Part shown: in pieces, positions 35,536 to 44,903 of the stretch | Layout: each line of letters begins with the position of its first letter | Numbering within the stretch: position 1 is the stretch's first letter | Assembly (NCBI RefSeq): GCF_010614805.1 | Contig: NZ_JAAFZC010000001.1 | Location: 62,001-126,000, forward strand | Source: Pseudooceanicola aestuarii | Lineage (GTDB): Bacteria > Pseudomonadota > Alphaproteobacteria > Rhodobacterales > Rhodobacteraceae | Direction of reading: 5' to 3' | Length of the DNA stretch: 64,000 nt | The notes under the pieces: model-generated | Told to the model about the DNA's origin: nothing | The model's database searches: none | Seen by the model: only the letters and a program-made list of their open reading frames with translations | Program-made: the position numbers and the translations under genes

Positions 35536-36189
35536 ATGAAGGATCGGGAGCCCGGACTGTCGCCGGAGCTGATGCTTCAGGCGTATATGACCGGGATCTT
35601 CCCGATGGCCGAAAGCCGCGATGACCCCAATATCTTCTGGGTAGATCCCCGGCGCCGCGGAATCTTTCCACTGGAGGGGTTCCGCATTTCCCGGTCGCTG
35701 GCACGTGCTATCCGGCGGCCGGATTACACCGTGACCACGGATCGTGATTTCGCCGCCGTTATCACCGGCTGCGCGGACCGGGCAGAGACCTGGATCAACG
35801 ACGAGATCACCACCATCTACCAGACCCTGTTCGACAGCGGTCATGCCCATTCGGTCGAGGTGCGGGACCTGGAGGGTGCCCTGATCGGCGGCGCCTACGG
35901 GGTTTCCATCGGCGGGGCGTTTTTTGGGGAAAGCATGTTCTCCCGCCGCCGTGACGCATCGAAGATCGCGCTGGCCTGGCTGGTGGATCGGCTGGCGCAG
36001 GCCGGCTACAGCCTGTTCGATACCCAGTTCATCACCTCGCACCTGGCCTCACTGGGCGCGGTGGAGATCCGGCGCGCCGAATATCACGCCCGCCTGGCGG
36101 AGGCGCTGCGCCGTCCGGCGGATTTCAATGACCCGTCGATCCGGCAATCGGTTCACAGCGTGTTGCAGCGCAGAACCCAGACGTCATAG
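35536..36189 (+). CDS. aat: Leucyl/phenylalanyl-tRNA--protein transferase
   Basis: 217 residues. Aat adds Leu or Phe from the charged tRNA to proteins with N-terminal Lys or Arg, marking them for degradation by ClpA/ClpS/ClpP (N-end rule). Recognisable parts are LMLQAYMTGIFPMAES at residues 11-26, FWVDPRRRGIFPLEGFRISRS, and AYGVSIGGAFFGESMFSRRRDASK. The start at 35536 lies after AAGGGGGACG and 28 bases beyond accC. Its last 37 bases overlap the convergent DUF2155 gene. Confidence 0.96.
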   Translation: MKDREPGLSPELMLQAYMTGIFPMAESRDDPNIFWVDPRRRGIFPLEGFRISRSLARAIRRPDYTVTTDRDFAAVITGCADRAETWINDEITTIYQTLFDSGHAHSVEVRDLEGALIGGAYGVSIGGAFFGESMFSRRRDASKIALAWLVDRLAQAGYSLFDTQFITSHLASLGAVEIRRAEYHARLAEALRRPADFNDPSIRQSVHSVLQRRTQTS

Positions 36190-36527
36190 CGGAAGTGGTC
36201 CAGCGCGTTCAGCGCCGGTGACGACGCGATCATCCAGCCACTGAAGATGGTGCTGTCGCCCTCGCCCCGCCCCGTCTCCACGATATCGAGATAGGCATAG
36301 GCATCGCCGGCCGGGTTCCCTTCTGGGAAGCGGCATTCGCGCAGGGTGATTTCCAGATTGCCCATCCGGGCAAGACCGCCGGCGATCAGGTCGAAATCCT
36401 GTGTCTCGGCATTGATCTTGTCCATCGCGCGCAGGGTGGCACCGGGCGCCAGGCTTACGTCCTCCTGCGCCGGCAGGGGGGCTGCGGCGGCGCCCAGCAG
36501 CAGGGACAGGAACGCGGCGCGGATCAT
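36153..36527 (-). CDS. DUF2155 domain protein, exported
   Basis: 124 residues with a Sec signal peptide (AAFLSLLLGAAAAPLPAQ). DUF2155 marks are GATLRAMDKINAET near residue 28, LEITLRECRFP, then IFSGWMIASSPALNALDH and VWVLRC. It has two Cys that could pair in the periplasm. Function is not established; the gene is kept beside aat, mlaD and the NDUFA12 homologue in this order. It overlaps mlaD by four bases (ATGA) and the convergent aat by 37. Confidence 0.9.
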   Translation of the reverse strand: MIRAAFLSLLLGAAAAPLPAQEDVSLAPGATLRAMDKINAETQDFDLIAGGLARMGNLEITLRECRFPEGNPAGDAYAYLDIVETGRGEGDSTIFSGWMIASSPALNALDHFRYDVWVLRCNTL

Positions 36528-36970
36528 TCGCTGCCGCCAGAGACGAATTTCAACATCAGCGAAATCAGGCTGACCGCGCCCTGGGTATCCAGAACCTCGT
36601 CACCGGCGGCGTAGTTGAAGGGCGATCCGCCGGGCATGATCTCCACGAAATTGCCGCCCAGCAGCCCTTCGGAAGAGATCACAACCTGGCTGTCATCTGG
36701 GATGTCCACGCCGTCCCGCACGGTAAAGGCGGTGCGCGCGCGAAAGGTTTCGGCGTCCAGGTCGATGCCGGTGACCGCGCCGACCTTCACGCCTGCCAGC
36801 CGCACATCGGTGCCGACGCTGACCCCTTCGGCTGAGCGGAAGGAGGCAGACAGCGGATAGCTGTTACCTCCGCCCGACAGGCCCGTGACCTGCCCGGCAT
36901 AAAGGAGAAACCCGGCGGCTATGGCCAGGACCACGCCACCTGTGACGATTTCCGCGCTGCTATGCGACAT
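36524..36970 (-). CDS. mlaD: MCE-domain lipid transport protein, MlaD-like
   Basis: 148 residues. One N-terminal membrane helix (TGGVVLAIAAGFLLYAGQV) is followed by one MCE domain: SYPLSASFRSAEGVSVGTDV near residue 37, VRLAGVKVGAVTGIDLD, and SQVVISSEGLLGGNFVEI. The domain is that of the periplasmic hexamer in the Mla phospholipid transporter. The other Mla subunits (E, F, B, C) are not in the window, so it must work with parts encoded elsewhere. It overlaps DUF2155 by four bases. Confidence 0.93.
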   Translation of the reverse strand: MSHSSAEIVTGGVVLAIAAGFLLYAGQVTGLSGGGNSYPLSASFRSAEGVSVGTDVRLAGVKVGAVTGIDLDAETFRARTAFTVRDGVDIPDDSQVVISSEGLLGGNFVEIMPGGSPFNYAAGDEVLDTQGAVSLISLMLKFVSGGSE

Positions 36971-37132
36971 CTGCCTGCGCCTTTCGACTGCTTGCTGTTT
37001 CCGCGTTCATGTCAGCCCCTCGGAACGGGTTCCACCCCGGCGCGTGCCAGCACACCGGCAGGCATTTCCCCAAAGGCGCCCGCCCGCCGGATCACCCCCG
37101 ACTGCCAAAGCTCAAGGTCCGGCGCGCGGCGG

Positions 37133-37516
37133 TTACTCCGGGCTCCAGGCCTCGTAATCGGCCCGTGGCGCCGGCTCTTCCCGGCGGATGGATCCGGCCG
37201 GGGCATAGGCCAGAGGCGTGCCGGTCAGGTTCGCCAGATGCGGCTTTTCCCAGGTCTTGTGGACCAGCGGGCGTTCGCTGGGCAATTCGCTGTAGGTGTG
37301 GTGCAGCCAGCCATGCCAATCGGGGCCGATCCGGCTGGCCTCGGCCTCGCCGTTGTAGATGACCCACCGCCGCTTCCCGTCGCGGGACCGGTAGAAGCTG
37401 TTGCCGTTCTCATCCTCGCCGACCTTCTCGCCGCGCCGCCACGTATAGAGACGGGTGTTCAGCGTTGCGCCGTGCCACCAGGTGACCGCCTTGAGAAGGG
37501 TGTTCAGAATGCCCAT
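37133..37516 (-). CDS. NADH:ubiquinone oxidoreductase subunit NDUFA12 homologue
   Basis: 127 residues. This is the bacterial form of the complex I accessory subunit NDUFA12 (B17.2), found in alphaproteobacteria. Marks are [20 protein letters not shown] at the start, [20 protein letters not shown] and [13 protein letters not shown], ending in a Pro-rich tail. The ATG at 37516 is preceded by CCGGAGGC. It lies 162 bases upstream of mlaD on the same strand, as in other Rhodobacterales. The main nuo operon is not in the window. Confidence 0.94.
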   Translation of the reverse strand: MGILNTLLKAVTWWHGATLNTRLYTWRRGEKVGEDENGNSFYRSRDGKRRWVIYNGEAEASRIGPDWHGWLHHTYSELPSERPLVHKTWEKPHLANLTGTPLAYAPAGSIRREEPAPRADYEAWSPE

Positions 37517-37587
37517 GGACGCCTCCGGATAATCCTCCCCCGATATGGCGTATCGGGACGCCGAGGTCCAGTGCCAAGGGCACCGGT

Positions 37588-37980
37588 TCAACCCTGCGCG
37601 GGGATCTTCGCCGTCACCTCGATCTCGATCTTCATGGCCGCGTCCAGCAGGCCGGCCTGGATCATGGTGGCGGCCGGCGGCGCATCGCCGAAGGCGGCGC
37701 GCAATTGCGGCCAGCAGGGTTCGAAATCCGCCCGTTCCGGCAGGATGTAGTGCACCCGCACCACATCGGCCATGCGCGCGCCGGCCTGTTCCAACGCCAC
37801 CGCGATGATGCGCAGGGCATTGGCGCATTGTTCGGTCACATCGTCAGGCAGGTGGCCGGTGGCATGATCCACCCCCACAGTCCCTGCGACATGGACCCAG
37901 CCGTCCTCGGTGACGACGGCGCGGCAATAGCCTGCCTTTGGCTCGAATTCCCCGCCCGAACGGATGCGCTGATGTGACAT
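37588..37980 (-). CDS. RidA family protein (Rid/YjgF/UK114)
   Basis: 130 residues. RidA proteins deaminate reactive enamine or imine intermediates made by PLP enzymes. The family fold is visible in [38 protein letters not shown] and the closing [20 protein letters not shown]. The Arg that binds the carboxylate in archetypal RidA (usually R.AVEI or similar near residue 105) is not evident: the place reads [10 protein letters not shown]. It may therefore belong to a Rid subgroup with another activity. The start at 37980 is short but family-like. Confidence 0.88.
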   Translation of the reverse strand: MSHQRIRSGGEFEPKAGYCRAVVTEDGWVHVAGTVGVDHATGHLPDDVTEQCANALRIIAVALEQAGARMADVVRVHYILPERADFEPCWPQLRAAFGDAPPAATMIQAGLLDAAMKIEIEVTAKIPAQG

Positions 37981-38048
37981 GTCTGTCCTCCCTGCCCTGT
38001 CGTCGCGATCCTGCGCCATCCGTGCGGCTGGAGCCACCCCCGCCATGC

Positions 38049-38077
38049 AAAAAGGCCCGCGCGTTTCCGCACGGGCC
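38049..38077 (-). terminator. Rho-independent terminator after clpX
   Basis: Read on the minus strand, GGCCCGTGCG-GAAA-CGCGCGGGCC forms a ten-base stem with one internal mismatch and a GAAA loop, followed by TTTTTGC. It begins about 25 bases past the clpX stop. Confidence 0.9.
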
Positions 38078-38102
38078 CCGAAACCTTGCCATGACAGGTG
38101 GG

Positions 38103-39368
38103 TCACCCGGCGCTGGCGCTGTCTTTCTTGGCGTCGGTATAGATCATCAATGGTGCCGCGTCGGAGGTAACTGCCTCCTCGTTGACCACGACTTCCTCCA
38201 CCTCGTCCATCCCCGGAAGATCGAACATCGTGTTCAACAGGATATCCTCCAGGATGGAGCGCAGGCCCCGTGCGCCGGTCTTCCGCTCGATCGCGCGACC
38301 CGCGATGGCAGACAGTGCATCGTCGGTAAAGGTCAGTTGCACGTCTTCCAGCTCGAACAGGCGCTGGTATTGCTTGACCAGCGCATTCTTGGGCTGGGTC
38401 AGAATGGTGACCAGCGCATCTTCGTCCAGATCCTCAAGCGTGGCCAGAACGGGCAGACGACCGACGAATTCCGGGATCAGCCCGAATTTCAGCAGATCCT
38501 CGGGCTCAAGCTCGGTGAACAATTCGCCCACGCCACGGTCGTCATTGTCCCGCACATCGGCGCCAAAGCCCATGGCAGAGCCCTTGCCGCGCGCGGCGAT
38601 GATCTTGTCCAACCCGGCAAAGGCGCCGCCGCAGATGAACAGGATGTTGGTCGTGTCCACTTGCAGGAATTCCTGCTGCGGATGCTTGCGCCCGCCCTGC
38701 GGCGGGACAGAGGCGACGGTGCCCTCCATCAGCTTCAGCAGGGCCTGTTGCACACCCTCGCCCGAGACATCGCGGGTGATCGACGGGTTCTCGGACTTGC
38801 GGGTGATCTTGTCGACCTCGTCGATGTAGACGATGCCGCGCTGCGCGCGCTCGACATTGTATTCCGAGGCCTGAAGCAATTTCAGGATGATGTTTTCCAC
38901 ATCCTCCCCGACGTAACCGGCCTCTGTCAGCGTGGTCGCATCGGCCATGGTGAATGGCACATCCAGAATCCGCGCCAGCGTCTGGGCCAGCAGCGTCTTG
39001 CCGCAGCCGGTCGGGCCGATCAGCAGGATATTCGATTTCGCCAGCTCGATATCCCCGCCCTTCTGGGCGTGGTTGAGGCGCTTGTAATGGTTGTGCACCG
39101 CCACAGACAGCACGCGTTTCGCAGTGCCCTGACCGATCACGTAATCATCCAGAACATCGCAGATTTCCCGCGGGGTCGGCACCCCTTCGGAGGATTTCAA
39201 CCCGGTGCTCTTCGTCTCTTCCCGGATGATGTCCATGCACAATTCGACGCATTCATCGCAGATGAACACGGTGGGACCGGCGATCAGCTTGCGAACCTCG
39301 TGCTGGCTTTTGCCGCAGAAGCTGCAATAGAGGGTGTTCTTGCTGTCGCCGCCGGAATTCGTCGCCAT
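38103..39368 (-). CDS. clpX: ATP-dependent Clp protease ATP-binding subunit ClpX
   Basis: 421 residues. ClpX unfolds tagged substrates and feeds them to ClpP. The N-terminal zinc domain has Cys15, Cys18, Cys37 and Cys40 (YCSFCGKS and [10 protein letters not shown]). The AAA+ core has Walker [19 protein letters not shown], Walker B YIDEVDKI, the pore loop AGYVGEDV and the [12 protein letters not shown] region near the IGF loop that contacts ClpP. The ATG at 39368 gives the usual start; the frame upstream is non-coding. It lies 146 bases after clpP. Confidence 0.98.
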   Translation of the reverse strand: MATNSGGDSKNTLYCSFCGKSQHEVRKLIAGPTVFICDECVELCMDIIREETKSTGLKSSEGVPTPREICDVLDDYVIGQGTAKRVLSVAVHNHYKRLNHAQKGGDIELAKSNILLIGPTGCGKTLLAQTLARILDVPFTMADATTLTEAGYVGEDVENIILKLLQASEYNVERAQRGIVYIDEVDKITRKSENPSITRDVSGEGVQQALLKLMEGTVASVPPQGGRKHPQQEFLQVDTTNILFICGGAFAGLDKIIAARGKGSAMGFGADVRDNDDRGVGELFTELEPEDLLKFGLIPEFVGRLPVLATLEDLDEDALVTILTQPKNALVKQYQRLFELEDVQLTFTDDALSAIAGRAIERKTGARGLRSILEDILLNTMFDLPGMDEVEEVVVNEEAVTSDAAPLMIYTDAKKDSASAG

Positions 39369-39514
39369 ATCACAACCTTTCGCCCTTGACGGGCCGCTTT
39401 CTTGCATCGGGACGCCCGATAGCCCCGACTTGCCCGCCAGACTAGGGCAGCACCACCGCAGTCACAACGTCAAAAATGCGTCATGAATCGCGGAAATGCG
39501 CCCGGTCCGAGGGG

Positions 39515-40141
39515 TCATTCCTCGCCGCCATCCTTGGCGCGGTTCTCGACGATCTGGTCGATCAGACCCCAGTCACGGGCTTCCTCGGGGGTCATGAAGC
39601 GGTCCCGCTCCAGCGCGTCCACCACGTCCTCGTAGGTCTGGCCGGTATGGCGCACGTAGATGCGGTTCAGCCGCTCCTTCAGCTTGATCGTGTGCTCGGC
39701 GTGGATCAGGATGTCCGTCGCCTGACCCTGATACCCGCCGGAGGGCTGGTGCACCATCACCTCCGAATTCGGCAGGGAGGACCGCATGCCGTGTTCCCCG
39801 CCCGCCAGCAGGAGGGAGCCCATGGACATCGCCTGACCGATCACCAGCGTGGCGACCTTGGGCTTGATGTATTGCATCGTGTCGTAGATCGACAGGCCCG
39901 CGGTCACGACACCGCCGGGGCTGTTGATATACATCGAAATCTCTTTCTTCGGGTTCTCCGCCTCCAGGTGCAGAAGCTGGGCCACGATCAGGCTGGACAT
40001 GCCGTCATGGATCGGGCCGGAGACGAAGATGATCCGCTCCTTCAGCAGGCGCGAGAAGATGTCGTAGGCCCGTTCGCCGCGGCTGGTCTGCTCCACCACC
40101 ATGGGGACGAGATTCATGTAGGTTTCCACCGGATCGCGCAT
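39515..40141 (-). CDS. clpP: ATP-dependent Clp protease proteolytic subunit
   Basis: 208 residues. The serine protease barrel of the Clp system. The triad is Ser106 in [14 protein letters not shown], His131 in [18 protein letters not shown], and Asp near 180 in [13 protein letters not shown]. The handle helix and [19 protein letters not shown] are typical. I use the ATG at 40141, which yields the standard N-terminus [18 protein letters not shown]. It is upstream of clpX on the minus strand; aat in the same region feeds the N-end rule path to this protease. Confidence 0.98.
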   Translation of the reverse strand: MRDPVETYMNLVPMVVEQTSRGERAYDIFSRLLKERIIFVSGPIHDGMSSLIVAQLLHLEAENPKKEISMYINSPGGVVTAGLSIYDTMQYIKPKVATLVIGQAMSMGSLLLAGGEHGMRSSLPNSEVMVHQPSGGYQGQATDILIHAEHTIKLKERLNRIYVRHTGQTYEDVVDALERDRFMTPEEARDWGLIDQIVENRAKDGGEE

Positions 40142-40282
40142 TGTTCGCCTGCCTTTTGCTGCCCGCCCGGTCCCCAACGACCAGGCGTCCATAGAGTCTT
40201 AGTATCGCCCCCCGGCGGCTGCAAGGGCAGGCAACCCAGTTTGATGGCCCGCGCGCCGTCGCGACGTGCCGTTCCGCCAAGG

Positions 40283-40308
40283 AAAAAGGGCGCCCCGCAG
40301 GGCGCCCT
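40283..40308 (-). terminator. Rho-independent terminator after the acyl-CoA dehydrogenase gene
   Basis: On the minus strand, AGGGCGCC-CTGCGG-GGCGCCCT forms an eight-base perfect stem followed by TTTTT. It begins about 30 bases past the stop codon of the gene ending at 40340. Confidence 0.9.
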
Positions 40309-40339
40309 GTCTGTCAACACATTCCAGCCTGAGCCGGGG

Positions 40340-41575
40340 TCAGACCTTTTCCTGCGTGTACTTGCGCAGCTCGTTCCGGGCGATCTGGCGGCGGTGCACC
40401 GCATCGGGACCATCGGCCAGGCGCAGCGTGCGCACATGGGTCCACATATGCGCCAGCGGCTGATCCTGCGAGATCCCCTCGGCGCCATGCATCTGCGACG
40501 CCTCGTCGATCACCTTCAGCGCCATGCGCGGTGCCACTGTCTTGATCATCGAGATCCACGGCGCGGCAGCGCGCGCATCGCCCTGGTCCATCATCCACGC
40601 AGCCTTGAGGCACAACAGGCGAGCCTGCTCGATCTCCATCCGGCATTCGGCAATGATGTCGTAGTTCTGGCCCAGATGCGCCAGCTTCTTGCCGAACGCC
40701 TCCTTTTCCAGCGACCGGCGGCACAGCAGTTCCAGCGCCGCTTCGGCCTGGCCGATGGCGCGCATGCAATGGTGGATCCGCCCCGGACCAAGCCGCCCCT
40801 GGCTGATTTCGAAACCGCGCCCCTCGCCCAGCAACAGGTTTTCCGCCGGGACGCGCACATCGGTGAACCGCATGTGCATGTGACCATGCGGCGCGTCGTC
40901 ATGGCCGTAGACCTGCATCGGGCGCAGGATCTCGATCCCCGGCGTGCCGGCAGGGACCACGATCTGGGAATGCCGCTGGTGCCGCGGCGCGTCATCATCG
41001 CCGGTCTTGACCATGACGATATAGATCTTGCAGCGCGGATCGCCGGCGCCGGAAATCCACCACTTTTCGCCGTTCAGCACATAGGTATCGCCGTCCCGCA
41101 CGCAGGACATGGAGATATTCGTCGCGTCGGAGGAGGCGACATTGGGCTCTGTCATCACATAGGCCGACCGGATTTCCCCGGCGAGCAGCGGCTTCAGCCA
41201 TTGCTCCTTCATCTTGTCCGTGCCGTAGCGTTCCAGCACCTCCATGTTGCCGGTGTCGGGAGCGGCGCAGTTGAACACCTCCGCGCCCAGCGGGGTCTTG
41301 CCCATCTCCTGGGCGAAATGGGCATATTCCACCGTTGACAGGCCAAAGCCGCGCGCGCTGTCGGTCAGCCAGAAGTTCCACAGCCCTTCAGCCTTGGCCT
41401 TGGCTTTCAGCCCCTCCAGGATCTCGGTCTGGCGGTCGGTAAAGGTCCAGCGGTCGCCCTTCGCGACCTCGGCCGCGTAGGCATCGGCCAGCGGCGCTAT
41501 CTCGTCACGCACCATTGCCGCGACCCGGTCCAGCAGCTTGCGGTTTTCCTCCCGCATCCCAAAATTCATATCCAT
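40340..41575 (-). CDS. Acyl-CoA dehydrogenase family protein (ACAD10/11-like)
   Basis: 411 residues, complete. Three acyl-CoA dehydrogenase regions are seen: the helical N-domain, the middle beta domain ([20 protein letters not shown] and [20 protein letters not shown]), and the C-domain with [20 protein letters not shown]. The closing segment [20 protein letters not shown] is typical of the ACAD10/11 subgroup. These FAD enzymes make the alpha-beta double bond in acyl-CoA; the chain specificity is not readable. AGGAGG lies five bases ahead of the ATG at 41575. It is transcribed alone with its own terminator. Confidence 0.94.
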   Translation of the reverse strand: MDMNFGMREENRKLLDRVAAMVRDEIAPLADAYAAEVAKGDRWTFTDRQTEILEGLKAKAKAEGLWNFWLTDSARGFGLSTVEYAHFAQEMGKTPLGAEVFNCAAPDTGNMEVLERYGTDKMKEQWLKPLLAGEIRSAYVMTEPNVASSDATNISMSCVRDGDTYVLNGEKWWISGAGDPRCKIYIVMVKTGDDDAPRHQRHSQIVVPAGTPGIEILRPMQVYGHDDAPHGHMHMRFTDVRVPAENLLLGEGRGFEISQGRLGPGRIHHCMRAIGQAEAALELLCRRSLEKEAFGKKLAHLGQNYDIIAECRMEIEQARLLCLKAAWMMDQGDARAAAPWISMIKTVAPRMALKVIDEASQMHGAEGISQDQPLAHMWTHVRTLRLADGPDAVHRRQIARNELRKYTQEKV

Positions 41576-41734
41576 TCCGTCCTCCTGATTTGCCGGGAAT
41601 AGAGGCGGAAAACCCGGAGTTGTAAAGACGCGGCCACCACGCGGGACAGGTTGTCATGGCGCCGCCACATGGCTGGCCCTATCTGGTGGAACGCGACCGA
41701 AACGCGGCCCCGTGCTGCCTCAGGAGTTACCCGA

Positions 41735-42424
41735 ATGCCGGAATTCAACCGCTACGCCATATACTACATGCCCGAACCGGGGCCGCTGGCCGATTTTGGG
41801 GCCGCCTGGCTGGGTTGGGACGCCGTTGCGGGTGAAGGGCGTTGCCACCCTGAGGTCCCCGACCTGCCCCGCCCGGTGGCGGACCTGACAGCGTCGCCGC
41901 GCAAATACGGGTTTCACGGCACGGTAAAGCCGCCGTTCCGCCTGACCGAAGGTACGGATCCCGCCACCCTGGACCGCGCCATTGCCGCCCTGTGCGCCGA
42001 GACCAGGCCGGTGGTTCTGGACGGGTTGGCCCTCGCGCGGTTGGGCCGGTTCCTGGCGCTGGTGCCCAGAGGAGAGACCACGGCGCTGAACGCTCTCGCG
42101 GCGCGCATGGTGACGGGTCTGGACACCTTCCGCGCCCCCGCCCCGATGGCGGAACTGGCCCGCCGCCGTGCCGCCGGCTTGTCCGCCCGGCAGGAGGAGA
42201 TGCTGATCCGCTGGGGCTATCCCTATGTTCTGGAGGACTTTCGCTTTCACCTGACCCTCAGCGGCAAGCTGACAGAGGGGGAGGCGGAAACCCTGCTCGA
42301 CACGTTGCAGCCGTTTCTGACACCGCTGCTGTCCGGGCCCTGCCGCATCGACAGCCTGTGCCTGGTCGGCGAGGACGACGCCGGGCGGTTCCACCTGGTG
42401 GCACGCTATCCGCTGGGCGGCTGA
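41735..42424 (+). CDS. DUF1045 protein, 2H phosphoesterase-like
   Basis: 229 residues. Two HxT motifs, KYGFHGTVKPPFRL near residue 54 and DFRFHLTLSGKLTEG near 168, mark the 2H phosphoesterase fold. DUF1045 proteins are usually encoded in phosphonate (phn) clusters, where they are annotated as phosphonate metabolism proteins. No other phn gene is in this window, so the protein here is separated from its common context. CAGGAG precedes the ATG at 41735. The opening FNRYAIYYMPEPGPLADFG is family-typical. Confidence 0.88.
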   Translation: MPEFNRYAIYYMPEPGPLADFGAAWLGWDAVAGEGRCHPEVPDLPRPVADLTASPRKYGFHGTVKPPFRLTEGTDPATLDRAIAALCAETRPVVLDGLALARLGRFLALVPRGETTALNALAARMVTGLDTFRAPAPMAELARRRAAGLSARQEEMLIRWGYPYVLEDFRFHLTLSGKLTEGEAETLLDTLQPFLTPLLSGPCRIDSLCLVGEDDAGRFHLVARYPLGG

Positions 42425-42507
42425 GCAGCCACTTCCGCCCCGACCGCCATCCGGTATAGGATCGCCGCGCGGCCCTGCCCGCCGCGCCCAGTGCAAGAGG
42501 AACCGAC

Positions 42508-43398
42508 ATGCCGACGATCAACGCCAACGGGATCGAAATCTACCACGACATCACCGGGCCGGAGGATGGCGCGCCCATGGTGCTGATTTCGGGCGTCGGC
42601 ACCCAGTCGACGCGTTGGTACGATCCCTTTGTCGCCGAGCTGGCCGGGCGCGGCTACCGCGTGATCCGCATGGACAATCGCGACATCGGGCTGAGCACCA
42701 AGTTCACCGAACATGGCGAACCCGACTTCGCCGAGGTGCTGCGCCGCAAGGCCGAGGGCCTGCCCCAGGACCTGCCCTATTCCCTGTCTGACATGGCGGC
42801 GGATGTGGTCGGACTTCTCGACGCATTGGGGATCGCGCAGGCCCATGTGGTGGGTGCCTCGATGGGCGGGATGATCGCGCAGCTGGTGGCCATCGAACAC
42901 CCAGCGCGAGTGTTGTCGCTGACCTCCATCTTCTCCAACACCGGCAATGCCGACCTGCCCGCCGGCACGCCGGAGGCCCGCGCCGCCCTGACCCGGCCCA
43001 AGCCCGACCCGATGAGCGACCGCGACGGGTTTCTGGATGCGATCGTTGCGTTGAACGGGGTCATCGGCTCGCCGGGGTATCCCGTGCCCGCGCAGGACGT
43101 GCGGCGCGGCGCGGCGGCCGATCTGGACCGGTCCTGGCATCCCACCGGCTTTACCCGCCAGTATGCCGCGATCCTGGCCACTCGCGACCGCCGGGCAGAA
43201 CTGTCGCGCCTGACCATTCCGGTCACGGTGATCCATGGTGTCGACGATCCGCTGGTTCCTGTGACCGGCGGTCGCGACACTGCCGCGCAGATATCCCACG
43301 CGACACTGATCGAGATCGAGGGCATGGGCCACAACATCCCCCCCGCGCTGAACACGCGGATCATCGACGGGATCGAAACCGCCACCCGCGCCACTTGA
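42508..43398 (+). CDS. Alpha/beta hydrolase
   Basis: 296 residues. A classical alpha/beta hydrolase: oxyanion region VLISGVGTQSTRWYDP, nucleophile Ser118 in VVGASMGGMIAQLVA, Asp in HGVDDPLVPVTGG and His in IEGMGHNIPPAL. The layout is like the aclacinomycin methylesterase/RdmC-type esterases, but no natural-product genes are near, so the substrate is not known. AAGAGGAA precedes the ATG. It starts 83 bases after the DUF1045 gene on the same strand and might be co-transcribed. Confidence 0.93.
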   Translation: MPTINANGIEIYHDITGPEDGAPMVLISGVGTQSTRWYDPFVAELAGRGYRVIRMDNRDIGLSTKFTEHGEPDFAEVLRRKAEGLPQDLPYSLSDMAADVVGLLDALGIAQAHVVGASMGGMIAQLVAIEHPARVLSLTSIFSNTGNADLPAGTPEARAALTRPKPDPMSDRDGFLDAIVALNGVIGSPGYPVPAQDVRRGAAADLDRSWHPTGFTRQYAAILATRDRRAELSRLTIPVTVIHGVDDPLVPVTGGRDTAAQISHATLIEIEGMGHNIPPALNTRIIDGIETATRAT

Positions 43399-43483
43399 TC
43401 GGAGCGCCCGACACGGCGCCCCCGGCGCGAGGGATGAGGGCGGGACGCCGCCGCTGGGCGGAGGCAACCGGGCGGGGCGGCTG

Positions 43484-44362
43484 TCAGCCGATACGCAGCA
43501 GCCCCTCCTGCGCGACGGAGGCAACCATGCGGCCATCACGGGTAAAGATCTTGCCCCGCGTCATCCCCCGGCCGCCGCCGGTCCAAGGGCTTTCCATAGT
43601 ATAGAGCAGCCATTCGTCCATGCGGAAATCGTCGTGCAGCCACAGCGCATGATCGAGCGAGGCGACCTTGACCTCCTTCGAGGCAAAGCCCAGCCCATGC
43701 GCCACCAGAGCCGATCCCAGCAGCCCCATGTCCGAGGTATAGGCCAACGCCGCACGATGCAGGGCGGGATCGTCAGGCAGGTGCACCTTGGCGCGGATCC
43801 AGCGATAGTGTTCTCCCTTGCGGGGAGTCATGTCAAAGGGCGGAAATGTGCCCACCGGCCGGATCTCGATCGGGCGATTCCAGCGGAGAAAGGCCTTGTA
43901 CCCTTCGGGTAGCTTGTCGGCATGGTCCTCCGCCAGCTGGTGTTCGTTCTTCAGCCCCTCGGGACCCGGCACGTCGGCGGGGAAATCGTCCTGGTGGCCG
44001 CGTCCCTGCTGTTGCAACTGAAAGGACGCCGCCATGTTCAGGATCGGCTTGCCATTCTGGATCGCCACAACCCGGCGGGTGGCAAAGCTGCGGCCATCCA
44101 TGTCACGCTCCACCTGGTAGAGCACCGGCTGCGAGGCATCGCCCGGACGCATGAAATATGCATGCAGGGAATGGTTCGCCCGCTCCGGCTCCACCGTGTG
44201 GGTCGCCGCCATCAAGGCCTGGGCGATCACCTGTCCGCCAAAGCTGCGCCCGCGTCCGTTCGGGGTTGCGATGCCGCGGTAGAAATCCTCCTCGATCCGC
44301 TCAACATCCAGGATCGGGGTCAGGGTGTCTTCCAGCTTGGAGTTCGGGGAAGGGTCGGTCAT
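43484..44362 (-). CDS. tesB: Acyl-CoA thioesterase II
   Basis: 292 residues, a double hotdog thioesterase. Marks are GRSFGGQVIAQALMAATHTV near residue 37, HSLHAYFMRPGDASQPVLY near 65, and the second half with LAYTSDMGLLGSAL and ASLDHALWLHD, ending YTMESPWTGGGRGMTRGKIF. TesB hydrolyses medium and long acyl-CoAs. The start at 44362 follows AGGAGA. It is convergent with the alpha/beta hydrolase and follows an open 540-base region. Confidence 0.96.
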   Translation of the reverse strand: MTDPSPNSKLEDTLTPILDVERIEEDFYRGIATPNGRGRSFGGQVIAQALMAATHTVEPERANHSLHAYFMRPGDASQPVLYQVERDMDGRSFATRRVVAIQNGKPILNMAASFQLQQQGRGHQDDFPADVPGPEGLKNEHQLAEDHADKLPEGYKAFLRWNRPIEIRPVGTFPPFDMTPRKGEHYRWIRAKVHLPDDPALHRAALAYTSDMGLLGSALVAHGLGFASKEVKVASLDHALWLHDDFRMDEWLLYTMESPWTGGGRGMTRGKIFTRDGRMVASVAQEGLLRIG

Positions 44363-44903
44363 GGGGATCTCCTGAAGCTGCACCGCAATCTGGCGAAAAC
44401 ATCCGCATTGCCTGACGGAATGCAAGCGGAAAGGCATTCCGCAAGCCCCGCCGCCCCTCCCCCGGTCAGGGCCGGAGCGGGCCCCAGAACGCGCGTTTTG
44501 CAGTCGATCACATCATTCTTACCTGCCCATCTCCGCAGCGCAGTCAACAATCCGGCCTGTCGCCCGCCAACCCCGGGCACCCGGGGAAAATGCACGGCCA
44601 GGCGCCATGGCGGCAAAGTATCCTCTGCAAATGGAAACAAAGGGTTAAGCTGCAAAGGAACGCGGCGAGTTTCGCCGCCCTGCCTCGCAACCCACTGCAA
44701 AGCATCGCGAAAAATACGGACCAAAATGGCAAGAACCCGCCCAGATGCGACGCTTTCCTTTGCAACACCGGCACGCAGGGGGCTACTGCACGACTTCAGC
44801 TTGTCAGCCAGAGACGCTAGATTGTGGGCTCTGAACCGGTGACAATGACATTAAATCCGCCGCGTTCCAGCGCGGCAGACGCAGAATCAGGACGACGGAA
44901 ACG
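44363..44903. other. 541-base intergenic region with one inverted repeat
   Basis: The divergent region between tesB (minus) and the metallophosphatase gene (plus). Small open frames exist on both strands but have no ribosome binding site and lack codon bias. A perfect inverted repeat CGGAATGC-N10-GCATTCCG spans 44416-44441, about 55 bases ahead of tesB, suitably placed for a repressor. From about 44625 to 44740 the base composition drops toward A/T (GCAAAGGAACG, GCGAAAAATACGG), suggesting a plus-strand promoter, but I cannot define its boxes. Confidence 0.4.
44416..44441. promoter_or_regulatory. Perfect inverted repeat, possible operator for tesB
   Basis: Eight-base arms CGGAATGC and GCATTCCG flank ten bases. 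The position about 55-80 bases ahead of the tesB start fits an operator. No known regulator is matched. Confidence 0.4.

Noticed and set aside
44359..44724. Small minus-strand frame in the tesB upstream region
   Set aside because: No ribosome binding site, untypical Cys and Arg content, and it overlaps the tesB start and another frame. I could not support it as a gene.
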